Positions 1-9,470 of a stretch of DNA of 64,000 nt are shown here, piece after piece. Source of the stretch: Desulfobacter sp. (GTDB lineage: Bacteria > Desulfobacterota > Desulfobacteria > Desulfobacterales > Desulfobacteraceae); NCBI GenBank assembly GCA_028768545.1, contig CP054838.1, positions 3,717,001 through 3,781,000 of the forward strand, written 5' to 3'. Below the pieces are notes generated by a model. It was not told where the DNA came from. It did no database searches and was given only the letters and a program-made list of their open reading frames with translations. The translations under genes were made by a program, and so were the position numbers. Each line of letters begins with the position of its first letter. Within the stretch, counting starts at the first letter, position 1.

Positions 1-657
1 GCAAAGGTCATCCAGGCGGCCGCGTTCATATTTTCTGACCTTCTGCACCTCATGGGTATCGGTACTTTTTAGATCCTTATCACTGACCACATGCATGAGA
101 TGAATCTGGCCGATGACATTGGAAAGTCCCTTTAAACAGTCGACGGCAGCCTGGCTGCTGCCTGACCAGGAGGTGGCAAACAAGGGACGTTTGAATAGTT
201 GTTCAGGCACCACCTGATCCTCGAGCATATGCTTGAACACCAGGATGGGAATTTTCACCCGCCGGGTCAGCTCGGTAATATCAGACCTTGAGTAAAGCTG
301 CTCCAAAGGTCCTTTGTGGGACCTGCCGATAACGGCAAGGTCCGGCTCCTCCCGGTCAATGACCTTGAGCATCTCATACACAAGACTTGAGACCTCAATA
401 TAGGCCCCGACTTCCATGCCCAGTTCAAATAAATTTTCCGCCCAGTCAATAAACCGGATATTGGCGGTCTCTTTAAGTTTTACCTCTTCTTGTTTTAAAT
501 AGCCTGAGCCCCGCTTCATGGAGACCTTGTCCCGTTCGATCACATTGAGGAACACCACATGGTCGAGATCTGCCTTGCGCAGGCTTAAAAGAGCATTTAA
601 GGCGTCAAAGCATAAATCCTCAAACTTGGTGACAAAAAGCAGTTTTTTTATTTTCAT
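1..657 (-). CDS. Universal stress protein (UspA family), C-terminus outside the window
   Basis: The frame opens with ATG at 657 and stays open to the window edge, giving at least 219 residues. The first domain shows the Usp fold pattern: an N-terminal hydrophobic strand (KKLLFVTKFED), an acidic middle, then DLAVIGRSHKGPLEQL, which matches the nucleotide-loop region of Usp proteins (G-x2-G-x9-G type, loosely kept). A second domain appears to begin near residue 165 (FATSWSGSSQAA), so this is probably a two-domain Usp. It is the last gene of a minus-strand run with a receiver, two kinases and an antiporter, so it may be part of a stress response controlled by them. The family is clear; the role is not. 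Confidence 0.75.
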   Translation of the reverse strand, partial: MKIKKLLFVTKFEDLCFDALNALLSLRKADLDHVVFLNVIERDKVSMKRGSGYLKQEEVKLKETANIRFIDWAENLFELGMEVGAYIEVSSLVYEMLKVIDREEPDLAVIGRSHKGPLEQLYSRSDITELTRRVKIPILVFKHMLEDQVVPEQLFKRPLFATSWSGSSQAAVDCLKGLSNVIGQIHLMHVVSDKDLKSTDTHEVQKVRKYERGRLDDLC

Positions 658-689
658 AACCTCTCCTGGGGGCTGGTTTTACCCTGAAT

Positions 690-1082
690 TTAGCCGATTT
701 TTGTTTCAATGGCCTGGACCAGTTCTTCGGGTTCCACGGGTTTTTCAAGATAAATATCGGGCTTGGGAACCTCTCCGCCTTTAAACTCGTCCAGCACTTT
801 CTGGGATTTTAAAAACGATCTTAGGGCAATGCCGGTGAACATGATCACAGGCAAATCCTTGAGCGTCTCATCGGTTTTCAGGTGACGGTAAAGCCGGATG
901 CCGCTGCCCCGGGGCATGAGCACATCAAGGATGACCAGATTCGGCCGGTTGGCCTGGATCTTTTCAAGTCCGTCAACACCGTCGTGGGCAACCAGAGGCA
1001 AATAACCGTTTTCCTCCAGCACTGTGACCACAAATGACCTGACATCAGGATCATCATCTACCACAAGCACCTTTTTGCTCAT
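690..1082 (-). CDS. Stand-alone response regulator receiver (REC) protein
   Basis: This is a 130-residue single receiver domain with no output domain. The acidic pair lies in LVVDDDPDV, the phospho-acceptor Asp in LVILDVLMP, the Thr in IMFTGIA and the conserved Lys in YLEKPVEPEE. A charged insert of about 15 residues (VLDEFKGGEVPKPD) sits between beta4 and beta5, longer than usual. The start codon overlaps the stop of the upstream kinase gene by one base (TAATG), so the two are translationally coupled. It probably relays phosphate from one of the two kinases encoded just upstream. Confidence 0.88.
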   Translation of the reverse strand: MSKKVLVVDDDPDVRSFVVTVLEENGYLPLVAHDGVDGLEKIQANRPNLVILDVLMPRGSGIRLYRHLKTDETLKDLPVIMFTGIALRSFLKSQKVLDEFKGGEVPKPDIYLEKPVEPEELVQAIETKIG

Positions 1083-2635
1083 TATTTATCCTCCTTGGCC
1101 AGTCTTTCATCAAAGGGCGAAATGGGGTCAAAGGGAAGCTTGAGGGTAAAACAAGACCCTTTTCCCTTTTGGCTTTTAGTATCGATACGTCCCTTATGCT
1201 CTTCCACAAGCTTGCCGGTCACCAAAAGCCCAAGGCCTGTTCCCTTGCCCCCCTTGGTACTGAACATGGGATTAAACAATTGCGACAGGGTCTTTTCATC
1301 CATGCCGCAGCCGTTATCCTCAACTTCGAAACAGATCATCTCCTGGGCGTCTGTATAGGTTTTGATTCCAATGACAAATTTTTTGGACAGATCCTCATCT
1401 TCCAGACAGGCGTCCATGGCATTGTTCACCAGATTGAGCAATGACCTGTGAATGGTTTCAGGATCGGCAAGGACAACTCCGATACGAGGATCAATCTTTG
1501 ATTTTATAGAGATATCTTTGGCCTTTGCCGCCTCTTTGACCAGGCTGACCACCTCCTCGACAATCTCATTGGGAGAACAGGGGGCCATCTCAGGATCATG
1601 CTCCCTGGAATAGGTGAGCATGTCCTGGGTCAGGTCCGAGACCCTGGAAATGTTCTTTTTAATGGTCTCCCAACCTGTCTTAAGCTTTTGGGTATTATTT
1701 TTTTTCATGCCCACATCCACCACATAGGATCCGCCTTTGAGGCCGATGAGAATATTTTTCACATAATGGGCAAGGCCGGACACGGTCTGGCCGACTGCTG
1801 CCAGCCGTTCGGACCGGACCAATTCTTTTTCCAGGTCCTTGATCTCGGTTAAATCCTGAAAAAAATTAACAATCCCCATGAATTCACCTTTTTCATACAG
1901 CACATTGGTGGTAAACCGCACAGGAAAAGTTTTCCCCTCCTTGATGGTCAACATCATTTCCTTCCAGGGCAGATTACCGGCGTTGGGGTTTTTTCTTGCC
2001 TCTTCTTTGAAAACACCAGAGATCTCAGGCTGGTAAAGATCCTCAATGGTCATCTTGTTGATCACATTCACCGAAGGTTCATTAAAAATCCGGGCCGCCT
2101 CTGGATTATAGACCACAATTTTCCAGTCATGATCAAAGGCCACAATGGCGTCATTGGAAAAATGGATCAGCAATCGTTGAAAGTTGGATTTGCGGCGAAT
2201 CTCTTCTGTGGCCTGGGCCACTTTAAATTCAAGGTTTTTGGTATACCCCTCCAATTGCTCCCGGATATGGATCTTTGCCTTGGCGCGCTCCAGGGCAATG
2301 GCCAGGGCCTCGTCCCGCACAGGCTTGTTGATAAAATCACTGGCCCCGTACTGAAGCGCTGTAATGGTCGAATCAATATCCCCGTGACCGGTGACAATGA
2401 TCACCTCTTTGTCCGGATCAATCAGCTTGATTTGTTTTAAAAGCTCAAGCCCGTCCATCACCGGCATTTTGATATCCGTGACCACAATATCAGGAGACTG
2501 AGCCTTGAGCACCTCAAGCGCCTCTTCACCGTTACCGGCAGTCACCGTTTCATACCCGTCACTGCGAAGGGACATGGACAAGAGCCGGACGATAATTTCT
2601 TCATCATCAACAATGAGAATTTTATTTGCAGACAT
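1082..2635 (-). CDS. Hybrid sensor: REC-PAS-histidine kinase
   Basis: The product is about 517 residues and cytosolic, with no membrane segment. The order is receiver (1-120, acceptor in IVVTDIKMP, Lys in INKPVRDE), a short coiled linker, PAS (about 155-270), HisKA with H-box GLAHYVKNIL, and HATPase with N-box LVNNAMDA and G-boxes EDNGCGMD and GTGLGLLV. An N-terminal receiver followed by a kinase is typical of phosphorelay intermediates in sulfate reducers. A GTG at 2647 is in frame, but it overlaps the AAGGAG ribosome site. ATG at 2635, 11 bases after that site, is the better start. It lies between a receiver gene (downstream) and another kinase (upstream), which fits a multistep relay. Confidence 0.88.
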   Translation of the reverse strand: MSANKILIVDDEEIIVRLLSMSLRSDGYETVTAGNGEEALEVLKAQSPDIVVTDIKMPVMDGLELLKQIKLIDPDKEVIIVTGHGDIDSTITALQYGASDFINKPVRDEALAIALERAKAKIHIREQLEGYTKNLEFKVAQATEEIRRKSNFQRLLIHFSNDAIVAFDHDWKIVVYNPEAARIFNEPSVNVINKMTIEDLYQPEISGVFKEEARKNPNAGNLPWKEMMLTIKEGKTFPVRFTTNVLYEKGEFMGIVNFFQDLTEIKDLEKELVRSERLAAVGQTVSGLAHYVKNILIGLKGGSYVVDVGMKKNNTQKLKTGWETIKKNISRVSDLTQDMLTYSREHDPEMAPCSPNEIVEEVVSLVKEAAKAKDISIKSKIDPRIGVVLADPETIHRSLLNLVNNAMDACLEDEDLSKKFVIGIKTYTDAQEMICFEVEDNGCGMDEKTLSQLFNPMFSTKGGKGTGLGLLVTGKLVEEHKGRIDTKSQKGKGSCFTLKLPFDPISPFDERLAKEDK

Positions 2636-2650
2636 AGGTTTTTTCACTCC

Positions 2651-4714
2651 TTAATCAACGGCTGGAAACCAAATTATAAATTGTGCGCCCTCACCTTCAC
2701 GGCTCTCTATTTCTATGGTTCCGTTATAATCTTTTATGATTCCAAAACTGATACTGGTGCCAAGGCCCGTGCCCTTGCCTGTCTCTTTGGTGGTAAAAAA
2801 AGGTTCAAATATTTTACCTTTGACCGTAGCACTCATGCCCACCCCTGTATCGGCCACAGAAACCCCCACTTTGCGGTCCTGGGCCCAGGTTTTAATGGTC
2901 AATATTTTTTCCACAAAAGACTCTGTATTTTGGGCTTTTTCGTCCATGGCATCAATGGCATTGGTGACCAGATTAATAAAGACCTGCTCAAGACGGTTAT
3001 GCTCGGCCCGGATCTGGGGAACCTGATCATCAAGATCCAGTTTCACCTTGACCGAATGAACCGTGAGCTGGTGTCCCAAAACCTTGAACACATCATTGAT
3101 GGGATCGTTAATGCAAAGCTTTTTCAAGTCCCGGTCCGACTGGCGGGCAAAATCCCTGACATGCTTGATCACCCCGGACGCCCTGGCCACGTTGTCAATA
3201 ATGTCCCTGGCCATGGTCGTGATTTCTTCATCCGGTATGGTCAGCCCTTTTTTGATCATTTTCAACATCAAATCGGCACAGATCTGGATCACGTTCAACG
3301 GCTGATTAATCTCATGGGCCATGCCTGCGGCCATGGTGCCCAGGGTGGCCAATTTTCCGGCCTGGATCAGCTGGGTTTCTTTTTCAACGCTTTCAGAAAT
3401 ATCCGTTGACGAGGCAATGAGCACATCTCTGTTGCTGTAGGTGGTGTTGACCACCTTGGTATTGACAAAAAACGACTCTCGGGATTTTTTAAAATGCCGC
3501 CTTTTGGTAAAGAGCAGTGTCTGGCCCTTGTATAGCCCCTTCAATCCCTTTTCTATGGTTTCATCATCCTTGTCCCAAAGATCGAGAAAAGGCCGGCCCA
3601 GAAGATCGGATTTTGAATACCCGTAATCCTCTTGCACCCTGTGATTTATGTCAAGAACCTCAAGGGTGATACTGTCGATGATAAAAATGGGATTGGGATT
3701 ATTGTTAAACAGGGACCTATACTTTTCTTCTGATTTTTTATACTTTTCATGGAGCTTGAGCAGTTCCTGATCCTGGAGGGCAATTTCCTGTTGGGCGGCC
3801 TTGTCTTCACTTCTGTCCCTGAGGGTTTCAATGGCGCCTATGATTTCTCCGTCCGGGGATTTGATGGGGGCGGCCGTAAAAAAAATCCATTTCCCCCGAT
3901 CTCCGATGTGGGGAAAAAATTCTTCTGCCTCCAGGGCCTCTTGTACAATTTTGGATTTACGCCAGGAGGTGCCGTAATATTTTTGGGTATCTTCCTCGCT
4001 CAGACCGTCAACCACAATATCTGCCAGGGTGGGACGCTTAGCCGAACGAAAAGGGACCCATTGCCGGTCAGTGCCCACAAGTTCATAGGCATTGTGGCCG
4101 GTGAGTTCTTCGCAGGCCCGGTTCCAATGGGTCAGGATATGCTCATTATTTATAATAAAGGTGGGGATCATACTGCCCTGGATCACCTGGGTCAGCTCTT
4201 TTTCCATTTCCAAGAGTTCTTCTCTCTCGGTCTTGAGAAACTGGGTTTTTTTACTGAAAATCTCGGTGATATGACCTGAGAACCGGTCAAAGAGACATAC
4301 CAAATCATCCCGGCAGACATCTATGTCCTTAATTTGTTCCCTGACCCTGATTTTTTCAGCCTCGGTCCCAAGCAGACTGAGAAAAGAGACCGCCTGGTAG
4401 GAGTCCAGCTCCAGCACCTGGACACCCCGCTGTTCCAATTGCCTGAGAATGGGGGCCAGGGCCTGGTCATTTTTCAGTTTCAGCACAAGATCCATGGTAT
4501 CCAGCCCCAGAAGATCCTGATATTCGACTGTGGTGGGAACCCCGACCCGTTTGGCACAGGCAAAGCCCTCATTCTGGACCAGAGGGTCGGCCAGCAGCAT
4601 CACTTCACATTTCAGGCTTGCCAGAGCCGAATCGGTCAGCCGAGTGAGTATCTCGCAGCAGGGATTGTTCCCGCCGATGATGCCGATCTTTCTTTGGTTC
4701 AGGTCAAGCTTCAT
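2651..4714 (-). CDS. Sensor histidine kinase with Rossmann-like N-terminal domain and two PAS domains
   Basis: The product is 687 residues. Residues 1-115 look like a nucleotide-binding fold (KIGIIGGNNPCCEILTRL, with later LLADPLVQNEGFA and MDLVLKLKND), similar to the NAD-binding-like fronts on some deltaproteobacterial kinases. Two PAS domains follow (about 175-300 and 335-450), then HisKA (GMAHEINQPLNVIQ) and HATPase (LVTNAIDAMDE, ADTGVGMS, GTGLGTSISFG). There is no transmembrane segment, so it should sense a cytosolic signal. The start is supported by AGGAG eight bases upstream. It is the first kinase of a three-gene relay downstream of an antiporter gene. Confidence 0.85.
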   Translation of the reverse strand: MKLDLNQRKIGIIGGNNPCCEILTRLTDSALASLKCEVMLLADPLVQNEGFACAKRVGVPTTVEYQDLLGLDTMDLVLKLKNDQALAPILRQLEQRGVQVLELDSYQAVSFLSLLGTEAEKIRVREQIKDIDVCRDDLVCLFDRFSGHITEIFSKKTQFLKTEREELLEMEKELTQVIQGSMIPTFIINNEHILTHWNRACEELTGHNAYELVGTDRQWVPFRSAKRPTLADIVVDGLSEEDTQKYYGTSWRKSKIVQEALEAEEFFPHIGDRGKWIFFTAAPIKSPDGEIIGAIETLRDRSEDKAAQQEIALQDQELLKLHEKYKKSEEKYRSLFNNNPNPIFIIDSITLEVLDINHRVQEDYGYSKSDLLGRPFLDLWDKDDETIEKGLKGLYKGQTLLFTKRRHFKKSRESFFVNTKVVNTTYSNRDVLIASSTDISESVEKETQLIQAGKLATLGTMAAGMAHEINQPLNVIQICADLMLKMIKKGLTIPDEEITTMARDIIDNVARASGVIKHVRDFARQSDRDLKKLCINDPINDVFKVLGHQLTVHSVKVKLDLDDQVPQIRAEHNRLEQVFINLVTNAIDAMDEKAQNTESFVEKILTIKTWAQDRKVGVSVADTGVGMSATVKGKIFEPFFTTKETGKGTGLGTSISFGIIKDYNGTIEIESREGEGAQFIIWFPAVD

Positions 4715-4754
4715 GAACAGCTCCTTTTTTTGTTTGGCTCCGGGTATCAGTATA

Positions 4755-6269
4755 TTAAAAGAAAATCAGGGTGACAACCACAAAGGTCGGGATGAGAAAG
4801 ACCAGAGAATATTTAAAAATATACCCGAAGAAACTGGGCATTTCCACACCGGCTTCACTGGCAATTGACCGTACCATAAAATTGGGGGCATTACCGATAT
4901 ACGAGCAGGCCCCGAAGAAAACAGCCCCGGCAGAAACCGCTTTCAGATAGATGGCATTTTCCGTCATGAGCAGGGGCACAGACACAGCTTCGGTCATGCC
5001 CGCATAAAAACTGCCCAAGGCGGTATTAAAAAAAGTCAAATAGGTCGGGGCATTGTCCAGAAAGGCAGACAACAACCCTGTCACCCAAAAATAATGCCAG
5101 GGCTCTTGAACCGCATTGATCAAAAATGCAAACCCGCCTTTGGATCCGGCCTTGAGCAAAAGCAGGCAGGGAATCATGGTGATAAAAATTCCAATAAAAA
5201 GATAGGCCACCTCGACAATGGGAAACCAGGTAAATTCATTTTCCTCCCTCAAGGGTCTTGGGGTGGCAAAAAGGGAGGCCAGCCCCATGATGATGAGCAA
5301 TCCATCCCGAAGCCAGTCCTGGACCGCCCTGTGAATCCCAAAGGTGGACACCTGGCCTAAATCCAGAATACCGCTCATGAGAACCGCCCCCACAATCCCG
5401 CCAAGGAAGATAAAATTATAGGTGCCGATAAGACGTAAAGGCGCAGGTTCCCCGTCCTCGGGCGGAGGGGCACCCCCTTCTTTTTTATAAAAAAACAAAT
5501 CCAGGCAAAAATAGATGCCAATAAGAAGAGTTGAGGTTACCTGCATATGGGGCAGAATTTTAAAGGTCCAAAAAAAGCTAACGCCGTGGAGGAATCCCAA
5601 AAAAAGCGGGGGATCCCCCAAAGGGGTAAGCGCCCCGCCCACATTGGCCACTAAAAATATAAAAAAGACCACCATAAAGGTCTTGTTTTTCCTGTGGGCA
5701 TTGGCCCGGATAAAGGGACGAATCATGAGCATGGCAGCTCCTGTGGTTCCCATCCAGGATGCCAGCAGGGTGCCAACAATAATAATCAGGGTGTTTACCC
5801 CGGGAGAGCCCCTCAGCCGTCCTTTGAGCAAAATTCCGCCGGACACGGTAAACAAGGCCCAGAGCAGGATAATAAAGGGTAGATAATCGGCCAGGATAAT
5901 ATGAAAAATTTCATGGATGGCCTGGCCCTTGTGAACAATAACAAAGGGAATGGCAAGACAGGCGGCCCAAAATGCGGAAACCTTGCCGAAATGATGATGC
6001 CAGAACCTGCCGGCCACCAAGGGCAGCAGGGCAATGGACAAGAGCATGCCGGCAAAGGGGATGCAGGAAAAAAGGGGCAGTACTTCTCCCAAATTAATAT
6101 GGCCGTGGCCGGTTTGGTCCCGGCCTTCTGCCGCAACATGTGCGGAATCTGCCAATGTCCCATGGGGGAGATTTTTTTTGTTTTGTCCCCCATGGCCCGC
6201 AGTAACAAGGAACAAAAAAATCAAACAGACAAAAACCAAAATCATAGCCGCATGCTTGTCCAACTTCAT
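4755..6269 (-). CDS. Sodium:proton antiporter, NhaD-like (ion transporter superfamily)
   Basis: This is a membrane protein of about 504 residues with a dozen or so hydrophobic helices. The signature GGALTPLGDPPLFLGF, together with a later FLDNAPTYLTFF, is characteristic of the NhaD-like arm of the ion-transporter superfamily. Na+ export in exchange for H+ is expected, useful to a marine or halotolerant cell. The longest frame starts at 6395, but ATG at 6269 follows a purine-rich AGGGGG site and is followed at once by a hydrophobic segment, so I chose it. A His/Gly-rich stretch (residues about 25-60) precedes the second helix. It lies upstream of two sensor kinases on the same strand. Confidence 0.85.
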   Translation of the reverse strand: MKLDKHAAMILVFVCLIFLFLVTAGHGGQNKKNLPHGTLADSAHVAAEGRDQTGHGHINLGEVLPLFSCIPFAGMLLSIALLPLVAGRFWHHHFGKVSAFWAACLAIPFVIVHKGQAIHEIFHIILADYLPFIILLWALFTVSGGILLKGRLRGSPGVNTLIIIVGTLLASWMGTTGAAMLMIRPFIRANAHRKNKTFMVVFFIFLVANVGGALTPLGDPPLFLGFLHGVSFFWTFKILPHMQVTSTLLIGIYFCLDLFFYKKEGGAPPPEDGEPAPLRLIGTYNFIFLGGIVGAVLMSGILDLGQVSTFGIHRAVQDWLRDGLLIIMGLASLFATPRPLREENEFTWFPIVEVAYLFIGIFITMIPCLLLLKAGSKGGFAFLINAVQEPWHYFWVTGLLSAFLDNAPTYLTFFNTALGSFYAGMTEAVSVPLLMTENAIYLKAVSAGAVFFGACSYIGNAPNFMVRSIASEAGVEMPSFFGYIFKYSLVFLIPTFVVVTLIFF

Positions 6270-6584
6270 GATCCAATCCCCCTGGGGTTCTGGGTGCTTT
6301 TGAGCATTGGTCACCGGATGAATGCCCGCACGGCTGATCATGCGGGACTTGAATATCCACAAAAAAAAGGTGTGGCGAAAACCAAAATCAGACACTAACG
6401 GGACAGGTAAAATACAGATGCATTAAAAATGCACTATTAAATATCCTTGTAAATGTCAAGACGAAACCTTGAAGATCCTTGAATCAAAAACAGGGCCCCC
6501 ATAAAAACAGAACAAAAATAAAAGACAGAAAACCCCTTATAATCCTTTTTTTCCTGAAACTTCAATTAAAAAACGGCCTGGGGC

Positions 6585-6962
6585 TCAGGCAAGAAGCAGC
6601 TTTCCCAATGCCTTTTGGGCATAATTGGTCATTTCTGAAAACCAGATGGCCACCCCGCCCTCTTCTGTTCTGACCACCTTGCCCTTTAGTTTAAACGGGG
6701 TTTTCTGGCCGGGAACCATAAAAACCACTGTGGCAGAAGTCCCTGGCTCAGCCTTTACACTTGTATTGATAAAAACCCCGGAGGCACTCATATTTCTTGA
6801 ATCTGACTGGATGACCTTATCATCGATGAGCACATCCACCTCAAGCCGGGTCTTCACCCTTGGATAGGTTCTGACATCCTGAATGGATTGAATGTACTTG
6901 AGAACATCTCTTTGCTGATCTTCATTTAGCGCACCGGCCTGCCTGGTGATTTCATCCAGCAT
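6585..6962 (-). CDS. PilZ domain protein (putative cyclic-di-GMP binder)
   Basis: The product is about 125 residues. The PilZ motifs are present: RVKTR (RxxxR) and NMSASG (an N variant of D/NxSxxG), followed by the beta-barrel pattern ending GGVAIWFSEM. A helical lead of about 40 residues (LNEDQQRDVLKYIQSIQD) precedes the domain. The longer frame begins at 7037, but ATG at 6962 has an ideal AGGAGA site seven bases upstream. It probably couples c-di-GMP level to motility or surface behaviour; the partner is unknown. It stands alone, separated from the antiporter gene by about 315 bases with no clear gene. Confidence 0.82.
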   Translation of the reverse strand: MLDEITRQAGALNEDQQRDVLKYIQSIQDVRTYPRVKTRLEVDVLIDDKVIQSDSRNMSASGVFINTSVKAEPGTSATVVFMVPGQKTPFKLKGKVVRTEEGGVAIWFSEMTNYAQKALGKLLLA

Positions 6963-7360
6963 TCTCTTTTCTCCTGAATTTAAATGACCCAATAACTGCC
7001 TCCTTTTTGCCGCTCCCCCGGAAAAACAGGCGTCCAATAACTAAAGAGGGGTGTGCCATGGGGAGAGCCTGATTGACCCTATGCCTTTTTCAAGTATACA
7101 AGCTTATCGTAAAGATTACCATGGAAACACGTCCCGGCATTCTCTTTTAATTCCCCCCAAGACCGTTGCACCGGGTATGATCCCGGTCAAAATGTATACA
7201 GCCCCCAAAAGGGCAGTCCCTTAACGGCCCTCCTGCCCCATGGGGAAAAAACATCTTTTCAAGATGCAGGCTCCCAATATGGGTATTGCAACCAAACCTT
7301 TTTTCTGATAGCCATTTATTAATGCTCGCTAACGTTGATGATAGAATTTGAGGTTATATT
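6963..7360. other. Divergent intergenic region between PilZ gene and nhaA
   Basis: This 400-base region must hold the promoters of two divergent genes. I see a short hairpin (ACCGGG/CCCGGT arms, 7170-7187) and several C- and G-rich runs that could fold on either strand. I cannot match them to a riboswitch class I know. No convincing ORF. Confidence 0.4.
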
Positions 7361-8540
7361 ATGGATCACGCTCAAGAATCTTTTTTATCTAAATTTTTCA
7401 AATTGGAATCTGCCGGGGGATTGACGCTGATGTTTGCAGCAGCTCTGGCCGTTTGCATTGCAAACACACCCTTGTACACATACTATGCAATGCTCATAGA
7501 TACGCCCGTAGAAATCCGCATTGGGGGATTACACATAGCAAAACCTGCCCTGCTCTGGATCAATGACGGATTGATGGCGGTATTCTTTTTTTTGATCGGC
7601 CTGGAACTCAAACGTGAGGTCTTGGAAGGCGAACTTTCCGATAAAACAAAAATCATCCTTCCGGGCGTCGGGGCCATAGGCGGCATGACAGTACCGGCAC
7701 TCATATATATCTATTTTAACATAAATGATCCTATGGCCATGAAAGGCTGGGCCATTCCAGCGGCAACAGATATTGCATTTGCCCTGGGGATACTATCCCT
7801 TTTGGGATCACGAGTCCCGGTGAGCATCAAGGTGTTTTTGACCTCACTTGCCATTTTCGACGACATCGGCGCCATTGTGATCATCGCCATGTTCTATACG
7901 GAAAAAATCTCCATGGCAGCCCTATTGGTAGTGCTGTGCTGCATACCGATTCTGGCATTTATGAATTGGCGCAACATAGAGTCAAAAACCGCCTATGCCG
8001 TGGTGGGCCTATTCATGTGGACCGCAATGCTCAAATCAGGAATTCGCCACCCTGGCCGGGGTTCTACTGGCCTTTTTCATCCCCATAACCTCTGCACAGG
8101 ACCCTGAATATTCTCCTTTAAAAAGCATGGAACACGACCTGCATTTTACTGTGGCCTTTTTCATCCTGCCGGTGTTTGCCTTTGCAAATGCAGGCATTTG
8201 TTTTACCGGCATGGGGGCTGAACAGATTTTTCATCCCGTATCGTTGGGCATTGGCCTGGGATTGTTCATCGGAAAACAGATCGGCATCTTCGGCCTCTGC
8301 GGTCTGGCGATTCGTGCCGGGCTGACACAGCTTCCCAAAGGTATGTCCTGGAAATCTTTGTACGGGGCATCCGCCCTTTGCGGGGTGGGATTCACCATGA
8401 GCCTTTTTATCGGCTCATTAGCCTTTCAGCAGACCGGGGCCGTCCGGATGTTTGACGAACGTCTGGGCATCATCTTAGGATCTTTAGTTTCAGGTATTGT
8501 GGGTTATCTTTTTTTGCGGCGCAGCCTTGGGGAGAATTGA
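7361..8540 (+). pseudogene. nhaA: NhaA-type Na+/H+ antiporter, interrupted by a frameshift
   Basis: Two overlapping frames together make one NhaA of about 392 residues. The first (from ATG 7361) carries the family core: TDIAFALGILSLLG and SLAIFDDIGAIV, which contain the Asp residues that bind Na+/H+. The second frame takes over at about 8043 with [15 protein letters not shown] and runs through [15 protein letters not shown] to TGA. At the junction the sequence reads GI then CGCCACCCTG, where the family expects GI-H-ATLAG, so two bases are missing (or one extra is present). Either the gene is recently inactivated or this is a sequencing error; the rest shows no decay. NhaD at 4755 could supply the same activity. 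Confidence 0.85.
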
Positions 8541-8919
8541 TATTTTTTTAAAAACAATCTGATTTAAAGAAAATCTATTTTTAACAGGTAATCTATGGGG
8601 TATATTCCGCCTTTTTGCCAGTAATTTTTTGATCGCCCCATCTGTCTGGGGCAACCCCGATTTTCGGCAAAAAATCAACAAAAAAACAGATATTTGCTGT
8701 ATTAAAAAAGTAGACAGACAAACCGATTATAATACCTGCCAATTTTTCTGGAGTAAGACGGCCAGGAATGCTATTATCCATAAAATGCCTTATAAGATGA
8801 CTTTGGCCGATCCTGTCACTGTTCTTCTTGCTCACGACTCTTCTTGAATTGTCTTGGTTTCTTGCTCCAAATCCCATCAAAACGCTGACCAGACTTGCAG
8901 GCAGACAGGTTTTTAAAAC
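8541..8919. other. Intergenic, no supported gene
   Basis: An open minus-strand frame (8593-8946) exists but runs through the tRNA terminator and has no family features, so I do not call it. A hairpin GCCCCA-N6-TGGGGC lies at 8635-8652 without a T-tract. Otherwise AT-rich. Confidence 0.4.
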
Positions 8920-8953
8920 AAAAAAGGCCCTTGACGAAATCGTCAAAAGCCTT
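8920..8953 (-). terminator. Intrinsic terminator of the tRNA-Pro gene
   Basis: On the minus strand AAGGC-TT-TTGACG-ATTT-CGTCAA-GG-GCCTT folds into a long, nearly perfect stem followed by TTTTTT. It lies 11 bases downstream of the tRNA 3' end. Confidence 0.85.
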
Positions 8954-8963
8954 GATTTTTAGA

Positions 8964-9040
8964 TGGTCGGGACGGCAAGATTTGAACTTGCGACCACTTG
9001 TCCCCCAGACAAGTGCGCTACCAGACTGCGCTACGCCCCG
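8964..9040 (-). tRNA. tRNA-Pro, anticodon GGG
   Basis: The 77-base minus-strand sequence folds as a complete cloverleaf. The acceptor is CGGGGCG paired with CGTCCCG (one G-U), discriminator A, encoded CCA. The D-arm contains TAGCGCAGTCTGGTAGCGCA, the anticodon stem is CTTGT/ACAAG with loop CTGGGGG giving anticodon GGG, and the T-arm is GCAAG-TTCAAAT-CTTGC. It reads proline codons CCC/CCU. It stands alone with its own terminator. Confidence 0.95.
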
Positions 9041-9470
9041 ATTGAAACAAGGGGTATCTATCACTTTGATCTTCAGGTGTCAAGAAAGAATCTTGAACAC
9101 CTCATTTTTTTTGTAAATCATTTTTCAATTGGAATTAATTTTTTAATTTATAGAGGAATAAAACAAAAATTTCAGAAAAAAATACCTGACAAACCCGTTT
9201 ATTAATAAATAACCAAACAATAATCAAACACTGATCATCAGGGCGCTTCAAGGTAGAAGAGGTATTAAATAAAGGTATTTAGATTCCCTTGTTTGGGTGA
9301 TCGAAAAAATGCTCACCCTTTTATTGTTCCCTGTTCACTTGACAGTCCCCAAAATACCTGCTAAGGTTTGGGCTTTTTTGCAGTGAAAAAAACCATAGTA
9401 AATAAATGAATAGCATTTGCTTTTTAATTATTATTTATAAAATTGACCATAATTACGGACATAAGAACCT
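9041..9470. other. Long leader upstream of the hydrogenase operon
   Basis: AT-rich region of 430 bases without a credible ORF. Both the tRNA promoter (minus) and the hydrogenase-operon promoter (plus) should lie here. Confidence 0.45.
9339..9367 (+). promoter_or_regulatory. Possible sigma-70 promoter of the hydrogenase operon
   Basis: TTGACA at 9339-9344, 17 bases, then TAAGGT at 9362-9367, about 100 bases before the GTG start of the protease gene. The -35 is perfect and the -10 weak, so this is tentative. Confidence 0.35.

Noticed and set aside
2681..3409. 242-residue plus-strand ORF opposite the sensor kinase
   Set aside because: It is the antisense shadow of a well-supported kinase; composition follows the codon pattern of the real strand.
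8593..8946. 117-residue minus-strand ORF
   Set aside because: It runs across the tRNA-Pro terminator and shows no domain or ribosome site.
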